Of a DNA stretch of 64,000 bases, positions 23,612-36,280 are shown in pieces. Every line of letters starts with the position of its first letter. The first letter of the stretch is position 1. The notes under the pieces were generated by a model. It ran no database searches. It was not told the origin of the DNA and saw only the letters and a list, made by a program, of their open reading frames with translations. The DNA comes from Stromatinia cepivora. Its lineage: Eukaryota > Ascomycota > Leotiomycetes > Helotiales > Sclerotiniaceae. Location: positions 1,116,001 to 1,180,000 of the forward strand of contig RCTD01000012.1 of assembly GCA_014898415.1 (NCBI GenBank). Direction: 5' to 3'. The position numbers and the translations under genes are program-made.

Positions 23612-24599
23612 CTACTTTTCAGTATATCTAGCGCACATGCTCAAATACTCCTGAATCTTCTTCTTGAGCTCCTCATCACTATAATTACCAAGCTCAATGA
23701 GGAAACCTTGGAGTTCTTCAGTAGAAGCCTTTTTATGAACATACTCATTGAAAGCCATCCACTTCAAACCATGATCGATTTCATTGAACCCAACTTGCTG
23801 TAGTGTAGTTACTTTGCCACAACGTACAAGTGGATACAAGAATCCGTATTCCACAATATCTCTGTGTCGTACAACACTGGATTCGCAGAATTTATCAAGA
23901 GCGCGTTTGAGGGTACCATCTGAGGCTTCCATGATACTGTCGACAAATTTGTTGGACTCGGGTTGGGCAGGCGTGTCGGGGAGGGGAATTTGAACTGCTT
24001 GTTTAAGCTTATCGGCCACTGTAACAGTTGTTAGTTGAGTATTTATGAATTGCGGTTATGTGTGTCAATGCTAGGAAAGGATTGAGGAAGATTTCATACC
24101 AGAAGAAGGTTGAGGTGTCTCGGGAAGTGGAACTCGAGACGCATCTTCAAGTTTGAGAGGGGAAATCTCTGGTGTCGGTGTTTCCGGAAGGGGAACATCG
24201 GCAGCATTTACTATGAGATTCTTGATAACTAAATTCGTTGTTAGCATCTTGTACAGCTAGCTCTTTATTATATATGGGGAGAAATGAGGAACGGAAACAT
24301 CATACCTGAAGAGCGTAGAGGTGTCGTGGGAAGGGAAACGTGATCTGCGATCTTGAGCTTATCCATAGAGGCTACTGGAATAGGTGATTCAGGAAGAGGA
24401 ACCCAAGCTGCTTCTTTGAGTTTGAGTGTGGAGACTGGTGTGACGGGGAGGGGTATTTGTGAGGGTGTGTTAAGTTTGACTTTGTCTACTACTAAAATGT
24501 TGGTCGGAATCTAGTACATGTGGATATAGATATTTGCAATAGGGAATTTGAAAGAAACTACATACCAGAGCGCGGCTGCGGTGTATTGGGAGAATCCAT
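23612..24599 (-). CDS. Repeat-containing orphan protein D, 251 aa, four exons
   Basis: Exons 24566-24599, 24306-24491, 24100-24228, 23612-24018; introns of 74, 77 and 81 bases, all phase 1, with donors GTATGT/GTATGA/GTATGA and acceptors TTTTAG, ATTTAG, TTACAG. The joined frame is exactly 252 codons. Residues 1 to about 130 are built from a repeated module: KLKEAAWVPLPESP, DKLKIADHVSLPTTP, LEDASRVPLPETP, NAADVPLPETP, DKLKQAVQIPLPDTP and a looser DKVKLNTPSQIPLPVTP. The consensus is (D)KLKxAxxVPLPxTP, likely flexible. The C-terminal ~115 residues (TLKRALDKFCESSVV..., YSDEELKKKIQEYLSMCARY) look helical and match no family I know. Exons 2-4 each carry modules, so exon duplication probably built the array. 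It heads the same-strand cluster. Confidence 0.7.
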
Positions 24600-26020
24600 G
24601 ACTGCGACTTTATCACAGTGATGTTGGTTGAGTTGATGTGGGTTGTGCTGAGTCTTGGAATTTTGTGTTGAGATTTTGAGGATTTGTGTATCAGGAATTT
24701 TTCTGAAGTTGTTGGAGATTTTATGCTCAAGATATCAAGCAAGCTCGCTCTCAGAATTCATATAGCAATCTTAGAATCTAGAAGCTAATAGAATAAGCGG
24801 GCAAAACAGGTGCTAGTGCCGTAACCTGGGACTACCGTATGCTATTCACTTCTGTTTGAATTTCATTCATTTTATGTGATGAAAGGTGTTGAGATAAAGC
24901 CAGAACGATGTGAATAGGAATGTATTTGAAATGAGCCTGGAAGTAGATAAAGTTGGAGGTGTGGCTGGTAGCTTCGAGAAAAGATGAGCGAGCGTTATTT
25001 GGTTCTTGTAGATATGCAACAAAAGGAAACTTGCTATTCTTTTGTGAGTTAAGGTGGTTGGACTATGGATGAAATTGGCTAACACATGAAATCAAAAAGT
25101 GAATGCCATCCTTAAAGACAACTTAAGCGCCATTGTTCTAGGCTCAACCAAAGGGATTTGTAAAATCTTCTTGAGACCAGAGGATAGTCCAATCAGCCAT
25201 TCTTCATCCAGCTGCTAGGGTGTACTATACAACTTGGTTCTTTTCATGAAGTATTCCAGTCCTATCTACGCAAAGTATGAAGGAGTTTTCGAGCCTTAAG
25301 AACGGATTTTTCAACCTTATTTCTTTCGTAGAACGAGTATCTTGACTACTTCATCACTGCAGAGTTGCGAAGATTATAGTCGTTTAGTTTTCCATCGACT
25401 AACCACAAACTACATAGCCATATAACCAACCAATTCACCTCTTTTCTTCCCACTGCCACTCCAGTTCTCACTCATCCCATCACAACCAACAGAACCGATC
25501 CACAGCCATCCCCGCAACCTCCACGCATCTCCCCATCGAAGATTTAACCGCAATTTAGCACATTCTCACGCGATCTCTTCATGCCATCCCTCACCTTCTC
25601 ATCACACAAGTGGCATTGTCTATTTATCTCAAATCAGAAAGACTACTTATCTGATGCGGCCGGTCTAGCTCTTTAGGATTTTAAATCCTACAAACCATCT
25701 TCCACTCCTGACCGCTAGGCATAATGTACAATCGTCGGGAGTAGCAGCTGTAGCTTATTTACTACCATGAACGCCGTGACCAGATCAATCCACCTATCAT
25801 CGAGAAAGAGCATCAACACTTCAATATACTGCATCCAAACCAATCAGGCAACTGATCACCTAAGCAGCTAAGCAAAGCATCAAAACTACATCTCATCAGC
25901 ACCTAATCCACCGACCCCCTTTCCGCACCATATCTACACTCTCCTCAGAAAGGATCCAATATCCGGTGAACAGACAAACAAACAGTAACACGCACACCAA
26001 AACTCCAAGCGCAGATTCAA
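24600..26020. other. Intergenic; promoter side of gene D
   Basis: About 1.4 kb with no supported gene. Minus-strand frames near 24470-25085 overlap gene D's exon 1 or are Ser/Thr-rich read-through of non-coding sequence. From about 25.4 kb the plus strand is C-rich and G-poor, as in fungal leader regions. Confidence 0.45.
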
Positions 26021-26248
26021 ATGACAACTATCGCAACTCCCACTAACTCTCACTCACCAGCGAATCATATGAATAATGAAAATGCAGCTGATGTACAACT
26101 TACAATCCAGATTTTAGCCAAAACCATTACCTTCCAGAGATGTCTAGCGTATTTACCTACTACCAACCTTCAAATGGCAAGTTTAATATTCATAAATATG
26201 TACGAATGCACGTCTGCCAATTCCAATCATCAGTATCAGGGGACCTGA
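26021..26248 (+). CDS. Possible small hypothetical gene, 75 aa
   Basis: The ATG at 26021 has a good context (ttcaaATGA) and follows a C-rich, G-poor stretch typical of a fungal 5' leader. The product begins MTTIATPTNSHSPANHMNN and has no recognised domain. A 45-base segment after codon 24 starts GTACAA and ends CCAG and is a multiple of three, so it could be a short retained or spliced intron without changing frame. This is weak evidence; it may equally be a chance frame in a non-coding transcript. Confidence 0.25.
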   Translation: MTTIATPTNSHSPANHMNNENAADVQLTIQILAKTITFQRCLAYLPTTNLQMASLIFINMYECTSANSNHQYQGT

Positions 26249-28097
26249 GCACTGGGCTAATAATGGTACCTGAAAGAGACAGTGCCATCCATTTATCTAT
26301 GGTACATCCTTCATTACTCTTATCCTTGCCCTCCCATCTTCTCTAATCTCAAACAAGATCCAACTCGACCCTCAACAGACAATTACCACAAGAAGATCGA
26401 TCCAAAATCGATGGAAAATATAACTTAACCACATCAATAAATACACAATTGAACATCCAAAATCAATTTTCACTTCCCCTCCACGCATGTATACCCAATC
26501 ATCTAAAATTTTAGAATTACGAGTCAGTCTATGAGGAACTCTGGCCATAGCAGACAGGTATTAAACCGCAAATGAACCAAATGGCCACAAAAACTTCCTG
26601 TTGCACATATACATCTCAACCAATCTTGACCTTCCTTCCCCTATCGTCGACATGCAAATCTTTACATAAAATTTGTCTGGGTTGGTTTTGGGTTTGATTC
26701 TGGGTCGACTATCACCACCAATGAATCCACCTCTTTTATTCATACATATAGAATAAAAATATCTAAGTACCTATCTATTGCACATCTCAAAAAGACCCGA
26801 CCACCTGCTTTATTTCCCAGGAAGCAGCATATGCATAATTAGTTTTTGGGAATATCGCCACCGGAATCAGTATCACAACCGCTGGAACAAAAATAATTAC
26901 TACATTGGCCACACGAAAGATTTCGATCCACTTCATCCTGTTGAGTGGTTTGATATCCAGTTACGTATTCACCCCATAGAAACACCCATGATGGATTCGA
27001 AAATCAAGAAAAAAGAAATACACCCAAAAAGTTCTAGAAGTTCATTCCTATTCCCCGCGCGTCTAATATGTCAATATCAATGTCGATCATTTCATCACAT
27101 CACATCCTATCACACCACATTTCATCATAATAGACGCTGAACCTTCGTCCCACCCACCTCACCCCACTTCCCACCTTCCTCCTTTCCTTCTCCCCATCAT
27201 TCCATACGCTACCCATTCATTCACCCATTGCACCGAAACCGAAAGTTCCGAGAAAGAAAGAAGTTAGAAGGAAAAGAGACTTCTAGAATAATTCACACAT
27301 ACATAACTTACATATGTATGTATCTAAACATACGATTATCGGGAAGAAAGAAAAGAACGATAGATTTGGTGATCGAGTGAACTCAGGTCCGGAAAGATCT
27401 TGAGTCCCGAGTCGAGTGCCGATGATCGTGCAGATGGGATAGGGTAGGTCAGGGTAAGGTAGGGTGGTGCATCATGTACGTTTGAGTTTGGACCCTTAAT
27501 TTATGTGGTATTGTTATTGTAGTGATGGGATTTATTGGTGAGAGATAGGGAGATGGCGTTTGTTTAAGGTACTTGGTTATTGGAGAAGGATACAATCAAT
27601 ATTTCATCATCCATCTCTTAGAGTCGGCCAGAGCAGAGCAGATCTCATCGGTATTTTCAGCCATGTATGAATATACAGATTATGATGTAAATCATCTATG
27701 TAAAAGAGTGGAACATAGTTGTGGTAAAGTAAGCACAAATGTCCTCACGGGAAGGATTCATGCACTTCATGCACTTCACACTTCATGCATTTCACGTACT
27801 TCTACTTCATGCACTCCATCTTCCTTCCATGAAAAGGATGCAGGATGAGGCTTAGAGTGGATCTGATCTTACCATTATCGTTTTATACTCGAGTAGTTCT
27901 ACTGGATCAAATTTCTATTATGTCATGAGAGATTTCGAATTGACCAATCGGTCGAGGGATACGTGAGGGAATTGGTAAAACATGTGAGAATGAGTTAGTA
28001 TGGGTGAAAGAATGATCGTTTTTGATGGACTATTAGGTGAGATGTGATTATGATGAAAGAAAGAGGGATTTTAACGGAGAATTTGGCTCGGGGAATT

Positions 28098-28240
28098 GAG
28101 TCGGGATATTGAGTCGGGATATTGAGTCGGGATATTGAGTCGGGATATTGAGTCGGGATATTGAGTCGGGATATTGAGTCGGGATATTGAGTCGGGATAT
28201 TGAGTCGGGATATTGAGTCGGGATATTGAGTCGGGATATT
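28098..28240. repeat. 13-bp minisatellite, 11 perfect copies
   Basis: The unit GAGTCGGGATATT is repeated head to tail 11 times without a mismatch (143 bases). It is preceded by a partial unit (GGGAATT) and followed by GGGGTGAG. It does not maintain a plausible coding frame. Confidence 0.95.
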
Positions 28241-30370
28241 GGGGTGAGATTGTTACCTAGGTACGAACTTCGATGTCTAGAAATATCTAGAGATGTCTGT
28301 CTAGTCTATGTCTAGACCTAAAGCCGAGTAGAGATTTTCACTGTATAATTACAGATAGGGACACATGCATATGAAAATCAAATTAGGGGTGAGAATTACC
28401 TACTCAATTGATATTTTAAATCACGATATCTACCTATCACAATACATACCTCAATCTAGACTCTTGACTATGACCTCCGGGAATAAAAATTCGCTGCATA
28501 CAAAAGGAAAAAAAAAAGAAAAAATGAATCAAATATCTCCCTTCCCACAGGCTTCCCACGGCCAAGAAACACGATTTGTCATCGGGTCCTATTCTCGCCT
28601 CCAAAAAATTGAAGAAATCTGACCATTAACACCCAAAATCGCACGATATATACATATCCACCCAATTCCACTAGAACTACTATGCTCGGAAATAGGGGAC
28701 ATATTCAACCCAACGCCCCAAGAAATACAAATAAAAAATCGTTATACCGATTTACCTAGATATCTATACCAAGCATGCATCCAAGCTAGATAAAGTACAG
28801 TATATATCAGCAGAGTATTTACCGAACCGGAAATCGTGATACATTGTAAATTTATCCTATATATGTACCCGAATACCTACACTGAGTAGAACTATGTATC
28901 TAGTTGTAAAGAGAGATATATGCAGCATAGCAAACGGGTCTAGCTAGATTCTGGGTCTAGTACCCCGATCAGTTTAGATGTTAAAACACATGGTGCGTGG
29001 TTTCGATAGGTTAGGTAGGGTATAAACTATTAAAGTCATACCCATTGGGAGGAAGGGATGGTAAGAACATATGGATGGATATGTACGGAGTATTTAATTT
29101 CAAATGATGGATGGATGTTTAGAATTTCAATTAGGTATCTATCTATCTAGTGGCTAGAAAGATTTCATTTGTATTGTTTGTGTTGTTTGGCTTGAGAGCC
29201 AAGAATTGGGATGCGAAGAGAGGAGAGCGGAAAGCTGGATAGGTTTTAGAGAGGCTTGGGTTTGGGTCTTGATGCAAGTAAGTAAGTCAGTCAGTCTTCT
29301 GCTTATGATGTACAGAGTAGAGCCATAGAGGTGAGGTGAAGTGAGCTTGATGAAAAGTAAGCGCCCAATTCTTCTGTTAACCTTCTATTCAGTATTGGCG
29401 CCGTTATGGAGTCTAGTGTACAGAGAGTACTTTTTCAGCTCTCTACAATCTTGTCCCAATCCACACAACCAAGTCCAAAGTAAAACCTTAAAGCTAAAAA
29501 AAAAGCACATCATCCATTCATCCATTCATCCATTCAATTAATCAAACAAATCCCAATCCCAAATCCCAAATCCCAAATCAAAACAAACGACAACGATAAC
29601 CCAAAAACCCCGTAACCGTTAAGGCTGACTGGCATGGCCATTCTCGATCCAGCTCAAACCGGCTACCCCGAAACCCTACTTCTCTTCCCTTCCCTACTCT
29701 GTACATTGACCGGACACCGAGAATCTTCTCGCCACTCGTGATTACCGTACATTACTGTGACACCGAAAAGGAAGAAAATGAGAGAGGGAAAAAAAAAGAC
29801 ACAGACAAGGATTAAATAAATTAAATAGATTAAACCCGATAAAGTAAGACGCTAGAAGGTTGACAACACGATGGAATAGATGAAAGAATATGCGTGGCGT
29901 CTTCTAGAAGTTTGCCTTTTTTGGAAATGGATTTTTCTTTTGGATGGGATGCCTGTATAGATAACATGTGAGGTTCCGAAGGTTGTTTGTGAATATCGAT
30001 GCGGGTGAGATTTGATGGTGTGGGATATTCTTTTGAATGGTATGGTGGCGCAGTACTCACTTACTTGTAAATGGTGGTATAATAATGATAGAAAGGGTAT
30101 GGAATTAGAGGCGTAGAAAAGTCTTCGATTCAAATTCCATTCGCCTTCTAGTGATGACCCGCCAATAAGGACACAGTTCTCACCACCATCTTCGTCATCA
30201 TTATGCATGTTATACACATTTATCCATCGGTCAATATACGGGAATAAATAACTACTATTGATCGGGAATTATGAGACAGGTTTGCTACATATCAATCATA
30301 CTTGCATCGTAATAAACTGATTGAGAATGAGCCGCGCGTAAAAGGAAGGAGAAGGCTGGTTACCTACCTT

Positions 30371-30402
30371 ATCAATGAATCAATGAATCAATGAATCAAT
30401 GC
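30371..30402. repeat. 8-bp tandem repeat, four copies
   Basis: The unit ATCAATGA occurs three times perfectly, followed by ATCAATGC. Confidence 0.9.
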
Positions 30403-31535
30403 AAACGATGAATTTGCAAGAAGCCCGAATAATAATACGAGGTACAAGTACTTGTGATATGGTTGTCAAGACAATATTCCCAACCCATCCCATCCACATC
30501 AGCAACCAACCCCATAAAAGAAAATCTAGACCTGCCCTTCCCCCTCTCCAAAGAATTGAAAGTTTGAAACATACGGAGTATACTATTTCAAATTTATGTC
30601 AATGTTTTTGCCCATTTTTTTTCTTTTTTCTTTTTTTTCTTTTTCTTTTTGGAATACCGAGTAAGGGTTCTCCACATTCTGGTCTGAATCTGACAGGTCA
30701 CAGGTCACTGGTCATAGCTAGATTCTAGTATCAGTTTTCCATCTACGGAGGTATATACCGGTAAATAGATTGCCTGGTCCAAGCTTTCAGTGTCTAGACT
30801 GATTCTAGACCCGTTTTTAGCATGCTTCAAGCTTGTCTGTCTCGTTTGTCTGTTGAGCGTAGCGGTGTTAACCTTTTAAGTTGCTTATCATATGATCATA
30901 CTCGAGTACCGGTATCACCCTGGTGAGAATCTGTCACTCTGGGTAGCAATTTGTAGATTGTAGTATGATATGTATCCTAGAAGTTTGAATCCCAGAAGTC
31001 CAGGAGCTTGAATTTTAGATGTTTGAAGGATAAGTCTGGTGGGCGAAATAAGGAAAATATGATCGGGTGATTTTATGCATAGTGACATAGGCTCTAGATG
31101 GAATGAGTGGAAATGATTTACTGATGACTGATTATGTATTCAGGAAGGACTCAGGACTCAGGAGTTGTGAGTTAGAGTTGGAGTTAGAGATACCTTCCTA
31201 TTTTATATACGAGAGTACGAGAGCATGAGAGCTAAGGTTTGAGGGATGGTCAGGGGTGTCGGAGTTGAGGGAGGGATAGGGAGAAGGAGCGGTTCTTTAT
31301 TGGGAGTTTGATGTTTATTATAGATTTTTGTTTATGATTAGGATTTTCAAATAGAGAATTTACAATCAATACATTGATATCCTACCAGCGCAGAAAATTT
31401 CAAGATATCATGAACTATCCCAATCCAATGGCATCCCCATCCCTATCACTCCATAAATATCGCATAAACCACATTCACGAATATCATGGTGCCTCAGAAG
31501 AGATCTGAATATTGCGAAACTTGTCTTCAGCATCA

Positions 31536-31601
31536 ATCAAGCATCCATCAAGCATCCATCAAGCATCCATCAAGCATCCATCAAGCATCCATCAAGCATC
31601 C
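31536..31601. repeat. 11-bp minisatellite, six perfect copies
   Basis: The unit ATCAAGCATCC is repeated six times; degenerate copies continue to about 31630 (ATCCATCAAGCATCG, ATCAAGCACAC). Confidence 0.95.
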
Positions 31602-31930
31602 AATTATCCATCAAGCATCGATCAAGCACACTCAAGCACCCAGTCACCAATCAAGCACCAAAAATCTCCAACCATGCATCACGGAAAAGTAAAAAAGAGG
31701 ATCCGGGATATGAAATTTCATGGATTATTGATTGAGGATGTAACGCTTGAAGTCTGATCTGCCTGTAGCTACCTACTACCTAGCTACCTAGGTACTTGGA
31801 GTTTGGTAGAGGTAGGGTAGGATAGAGTAGGGTAGGGTAGTATTCAACCTTGTGAGATACCTGTAACCTAGTAGACGTGAGGGGATAAGGAGTCTGGAAC
31901 CGGGAAGGAAATCTTGGGGAGGTGTGATGA

Positions 31931-31997
31931 TATGTATGTATGTATGTATGTGTGTATGTATGTATGTATGTATGTATGTATGTATGGGTATGTATGT
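31931..31997. repeat. TATG tetranucleotide microsatellite
   Basis: About 67 bases of (TATG)n, interrupted by TGTG near 31951 and by a GGTATG near the end. Confidence 0.9.
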
Positions 31998-34000
31998 AAT
32001 ATGCAAGGAAAAAGGTAAGGAATCGTAATAGGCTGATATGTCTGTATGTTACATAGTAGGAGGAGGTTGAGGAAAGGTGAGTGTTGATTGGATGAGGATG
32101 ATCCGTTGTTGCCGACCTTCTGGAGATGGTTAGGGCTTGTGTTACGGTATGTGGTATGTGGTACTATGGGCGCGGTAATTTAATCGTCTTGGTGATTTGA
32201 ACTTTGGAGTTGCTGCTGGCGTTACATGGGAAGGAATTGGTCCAATGGGTTGTGAGGATCAGATGGTTGATGATATCTTGATATTTTGATATTGGGGATG
32301 GGTGAGAATGGATGGTGATGGGGATATGTTGTGTAGAAGTTTATGATGTTAGATTAGTTGTGTCGAAGTAATTAATAGTGGTATCATGACAATGAGCAAT
32401 CAGCCCAATAGTTACGATTAACATCTTTAACCTTACGACCTCCAAGAGAAAGAAAAAAGATATTATTCACGAACCAATCTACACTCCGCAAGAAAAGCAT
32501 GATGATAAGATCGTCATGATTCAATACCACATCAACATCGGTACTTCCCTTGGAAACTTCCACGCTCCGGCAGATGAAGAACCATTCGTAGAAAAGGGTA
32601 AAATCTTATTTCACAAAGTGAGGGGCTAAACCTTGAGTTATTGTGGCTCATCTTGATCATCGGACTGTGATTAGATAGAATGATGTGATGATCTTCAAGA
32701 CCATCGGAGATGATGAACGGCTTAACTCGATGATGGGGTGGGGAAGTTTTAGCTAGTTTGTTAGTTTGTAGTTTGTAGTTTTCTAGTTTGGGATGGTGAT
32801 GGACGGGAGTCGTCAGCGTACGGGATTGGGTTCTTATCTGTTGTGTGACTGTGTGAGGGTTTATCGGTAGATGAGGGTGTTTATGTTTCGTAATTATCAG
32901 GTCCTAGGAGTAGATTATGGAGTATAAGGTTATACACGGAACTTACCCTGTGTGATATGTAAGAAGGAGGAGAATAGGTTTGGGATGGAAGGACAGAATA
33001 CAGTAATTGCGTATTCTGCAGAATAGAAGAACGCCAAACGCCACGATAAAACTTGTATGTATGTATATCGTCCCCTTTCTCATTTGCTTTGGTAGTAGCA
33101 CAATCAGTCTTGGAATCTTTCAAAGTCCAAGCATAGCCCTCTCGAAAACGGCACAACAGCATAGGTTATTCATCAGGATTCAAGAGTCTGATTACTTATT
33201 CGACTTTTCAAAAACTCTCAAAGGATTATCCTAGTAAGGAATTCACATCACGTCACAGGTTCATACCAGCTACCTATTCTATTCCCTGGCATCTTGATTG
33301 AAGTCTTCATAATGATAATTAATTCTCCTGATGTTTAATAATCCGCTCCATGATTTTCTCTCCAACACCGCAAACATCCAAATGAAATAAATGATGGAAC
33401 GATTCGCCCATTGGCAAGAATGAAATCCATGCTTGCCAAGAGAACTACCAAGACCCAAGAATTGGCCAAGAAATCTCACTAACTCTCTTATTCCATCACC
33501 GCTTATAATCCTGGCTTATTAACCATGTTCATAACTGAAAACATGTACAATTTTTGAGTATGGAAAAAGGAAGTTGCTGCTTTAATTTTGATTCAGAAAG
33601 ACAAGGTTAGATCCTTACTAGTAAATTAATTCAAAGCCTTGACAAAGAAGCATCTGTGGATTTCTATACTAAGCCTAATTGAAGCCGGACACATTCCACT
33701 TCTGAAGGCATACAAAAGCCGTGATTGGTTTATTAGACCACTCAATCACAAAGAAATATGACATTTCATTCGATGGTGGAAACATGCCCTCCCCGATTCT
33801 TCTAGTGCTTTTCTAGCGTGGTGGATCCTGAATTTTATTTCCCTTAGCTCATCTCTTGCTCTTTTAAGGAGAATTAAAGAATGATTAGTGGATTCAATTC
33901 CGTCTCAGATTCGCAGGCAATAACCTCCCAACTAAAGAAGTTCCAGAAGTCTTTTTTTATGTTTCGATTTATTTCAATTTATCCCTTCTAATCCCTACCA

Positions 34001-36280
34001 GCCTCCCGAGCCAACGAAAAAGAAAGTAAAGGAGAGAAAAAGATCATCATAATATCATCATCATACCGATATTAAAAAGTATCAAACTTGTCGTTACCAT
34101 CTAAACGGGGAAGAAGAAGCATATCACTCACTATCGACAGACAAATCATAATTCTCAGAGTGAAGGGAAATACAACATACAAAAGTTCCTATCAACATTA
34201 CCACCACCCACACTCACACTTCACACTCTTCTTGCTTGATCACTTAACCAACCGTTCGGACTTCAATCAGTGATTATCAACAATTACTACAAATTGTACC
34301 ACCACTTCCGTCACACTTTATCCACTTTCTTCAAACCCATCCCCAACGACTAATCCACACCACTGGCCACTTTTACCAAAAATCACTCTTCTGTCCTAAA
34401 CGAGATAGTGCAACTGTGCAGGACAGGCCGAAACAACTGCACAAGACATACATACCACACCGTACATAACTACACCTACACTTCATTATCATTTCACCTA
34501 GAAAACATCTAAAGAAATCGACTGATTGACTGACTGACTGACTATAACGGAATTTGTACGGAATACAATCAAGAATCATCAATCAACAAATCAATTCATC
34601 AATTCATCAATTCATCAATTATTATTCCTTAACCTAGCATAACTTTCAAAAATTCATATATCTTCTTGGCTCAAATACCCAACCTCGTGTTCAATCTGCA
34701 AAAGGGTCAAACTAGATCTTTTTTGGTTTTTACCGATCTTATCCAAATACATATCCATACATATCCATACATATCCATATAGATCCATCTATACTACCCA
34801 CAACACTATCCCACATTTATAACACTACACCTACACGCCTACACTCCTACACACCTACACACCTTTTCTTCTATCAAGGATCATGGTTATGATATCTTAG
34901 AGAAAAGAAAAGAAAAGAAAGTCCCAGGACCAGGACCAGGACCCATCATGCTAATTCTTAGTGGAAAAGATCCATAATTCTCACTTACTTTGACTTTGCG
35001 TTCCACGACTACGAAGTCTTCCACCACCGGTAACCTTACAGCCATTTTTACTTTTGTATAGTAGGAATTGTTCATCCATCATCCTGTTTCTATCTGTACT
35101 CTCCCTTTTTTACTACCATCAAGGGAATTTTGGTTCAAATTCGCAGATCAACAAATGTCCGTACCCATATCCTTAGATCAATATCATTCATTTTCATAGA
35201 TAGTCTATACCAAAATCCATCCACACCTTACATACGAAAAGGGAACATCGAACATCAATATCAACGTCGGCATCATCATCGTCAGACTTTCAACGATTAC
35301 AATAAAATAACAAACACGATCTCTTACTTTTTAAATCCCCCCCCCCTTTTCAACCAATAATAATATCACATCGACTTTTATATCCCTCAATATCGAATTC
35401 TCAAACACGAAGGAAATTATTCAATTGATCTATATCATCTTGCGCATTCTCAAACTTGACAGTCCTGTCAAAGCCCTCATTTTACGCTTCCATCTAATCC
35501 AAGTCCGCATCCACTTACCAGAATACGACATCACCGAGGAGATTATTTTGAAAAAATCTAGATTTGTTATATTGTTTCGAGAATCGGATCAATTTTTCTA
35601 ACTTTGCGACTGTACTGCTCGATTCTATTTGGTTGTTTAAATACTTCTTCTAATATTCGAAGTTTTGCTTTTGCTTAGACTTCATCCATTCTCTCTAACG
35701 CACGACTCAACTTCAACATATATTTGGACGAAAAACCATCTATTCCTAGAGATTCAAGCCTCAGCCTGGTCTGAATTATAGAAGGTCGCATTTGTATTAC
35801 CATAACGTCGCATTACGAAGATCAAAAAAGAAATCTCAGTTTCATTCAGCCTCCCCCCATTGCGACCTTGTTTCTGACTTCGATACACAACACTTCCGAG
35901 CTTCGGAGACTCGTTTCCAGAAGAATATCAACTGCCACCACCTTCTGCGGTTATCCATTTTGTGACTTGTTGGCGTGTTTGGGATAAGTACCTTGTCATA
36001 ATTCGGTGCTCTGCGGAAACCTGCATCTCACGAGATTACGATTAGCTTTATTCCACGCGGGGTTCATCGAATTGAGTTACTGTGCCTTGCAGCAAACACC
36101 TATTTTGACGACGTACTTGATTTAATTTGTTCCTGACAAATGAGCGGCACACGATAGCAACTTACTTTTCTCTTCTTCACCCGATAAATTCTACGAGATA
36201 GAATAAGTGGAAAATTAAATTCGTATACGATTATTAGCTGTGGGAGCATAAAGGGGTATACACATCCCAAATAGTTATCG
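34001..36280 (+). promoter_or_regulatory. Upstream/leader region of the RGS gene
   Basis: The plus strand is pyrimidine- and CA-rich with few G, including CATATCCATA-type repeats (about 34748-34785), TCATCAAT repeats (34590-34620), an AAAAG run and a run of ten C at 35338-35347. Such stretches are typical of long 5' leaders and promoters of fungal regulatory genes. Several short upstream frames start in it (for example 35130-35360), which could act as uORFs if transcribed. No TATA box or start site can be fixed from sequence alone. Confidence 0.4.

Larger units (their letters stand above)
26249..34000. other. Long gene-poor intergenic stretch with minisatellites
   Basis: About 7.7 kb of mixed composition with many short overlapping frames on both strands, none over 125 codons and none with a recognisable domain or a consistent splice model. 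Low-complexity tracts are common: A-rich runs, CATCCATT repeats near 29510-29535, CTTTTT tracts near 30610-30650, and the tandem repeats listed separately. It probably holds the regulatory DNA and long untranslated transcripts of the flanking genes. Confidence 0.5.

Noticed and set aside
23312..23803. 163-codon plus-strand frame
   Set aside because: It starts with GTG/ATG-poor context, lacks splice signals and largely overlaps the last exon of gene D on the other strand, whose splicing and repeats are well supported.
26778..27140. 120-codon plus-strand frame
   Set aside because: Histidine- and serine-rich composition from low-complexity DNA, no domain and no splice-supported extension.
29852..30217. 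121-codon minus-strand frame overlapping another frame at 29830-30060
   Set aside because: Two overlapping frames with no motif and no consistent gene structure.
30399..30728. 109-codon plus-strand frame
   Set aside because: Contains a stretch of Phe from a CTTTTT tract and no recognisable domain; judged a chance frame in non-coding DNA.
31486..31757. Two overlapping plus-strand frames rich in SIKHPSSIHQA
   Set aside because: Translation of the 11-bp minisatellite in two frames, not a repeat protein.
31788..32006. 72-codon minus-strand frame rich in THIH/YIHT
   Set aside because: Translation of the TATG microsatellite.
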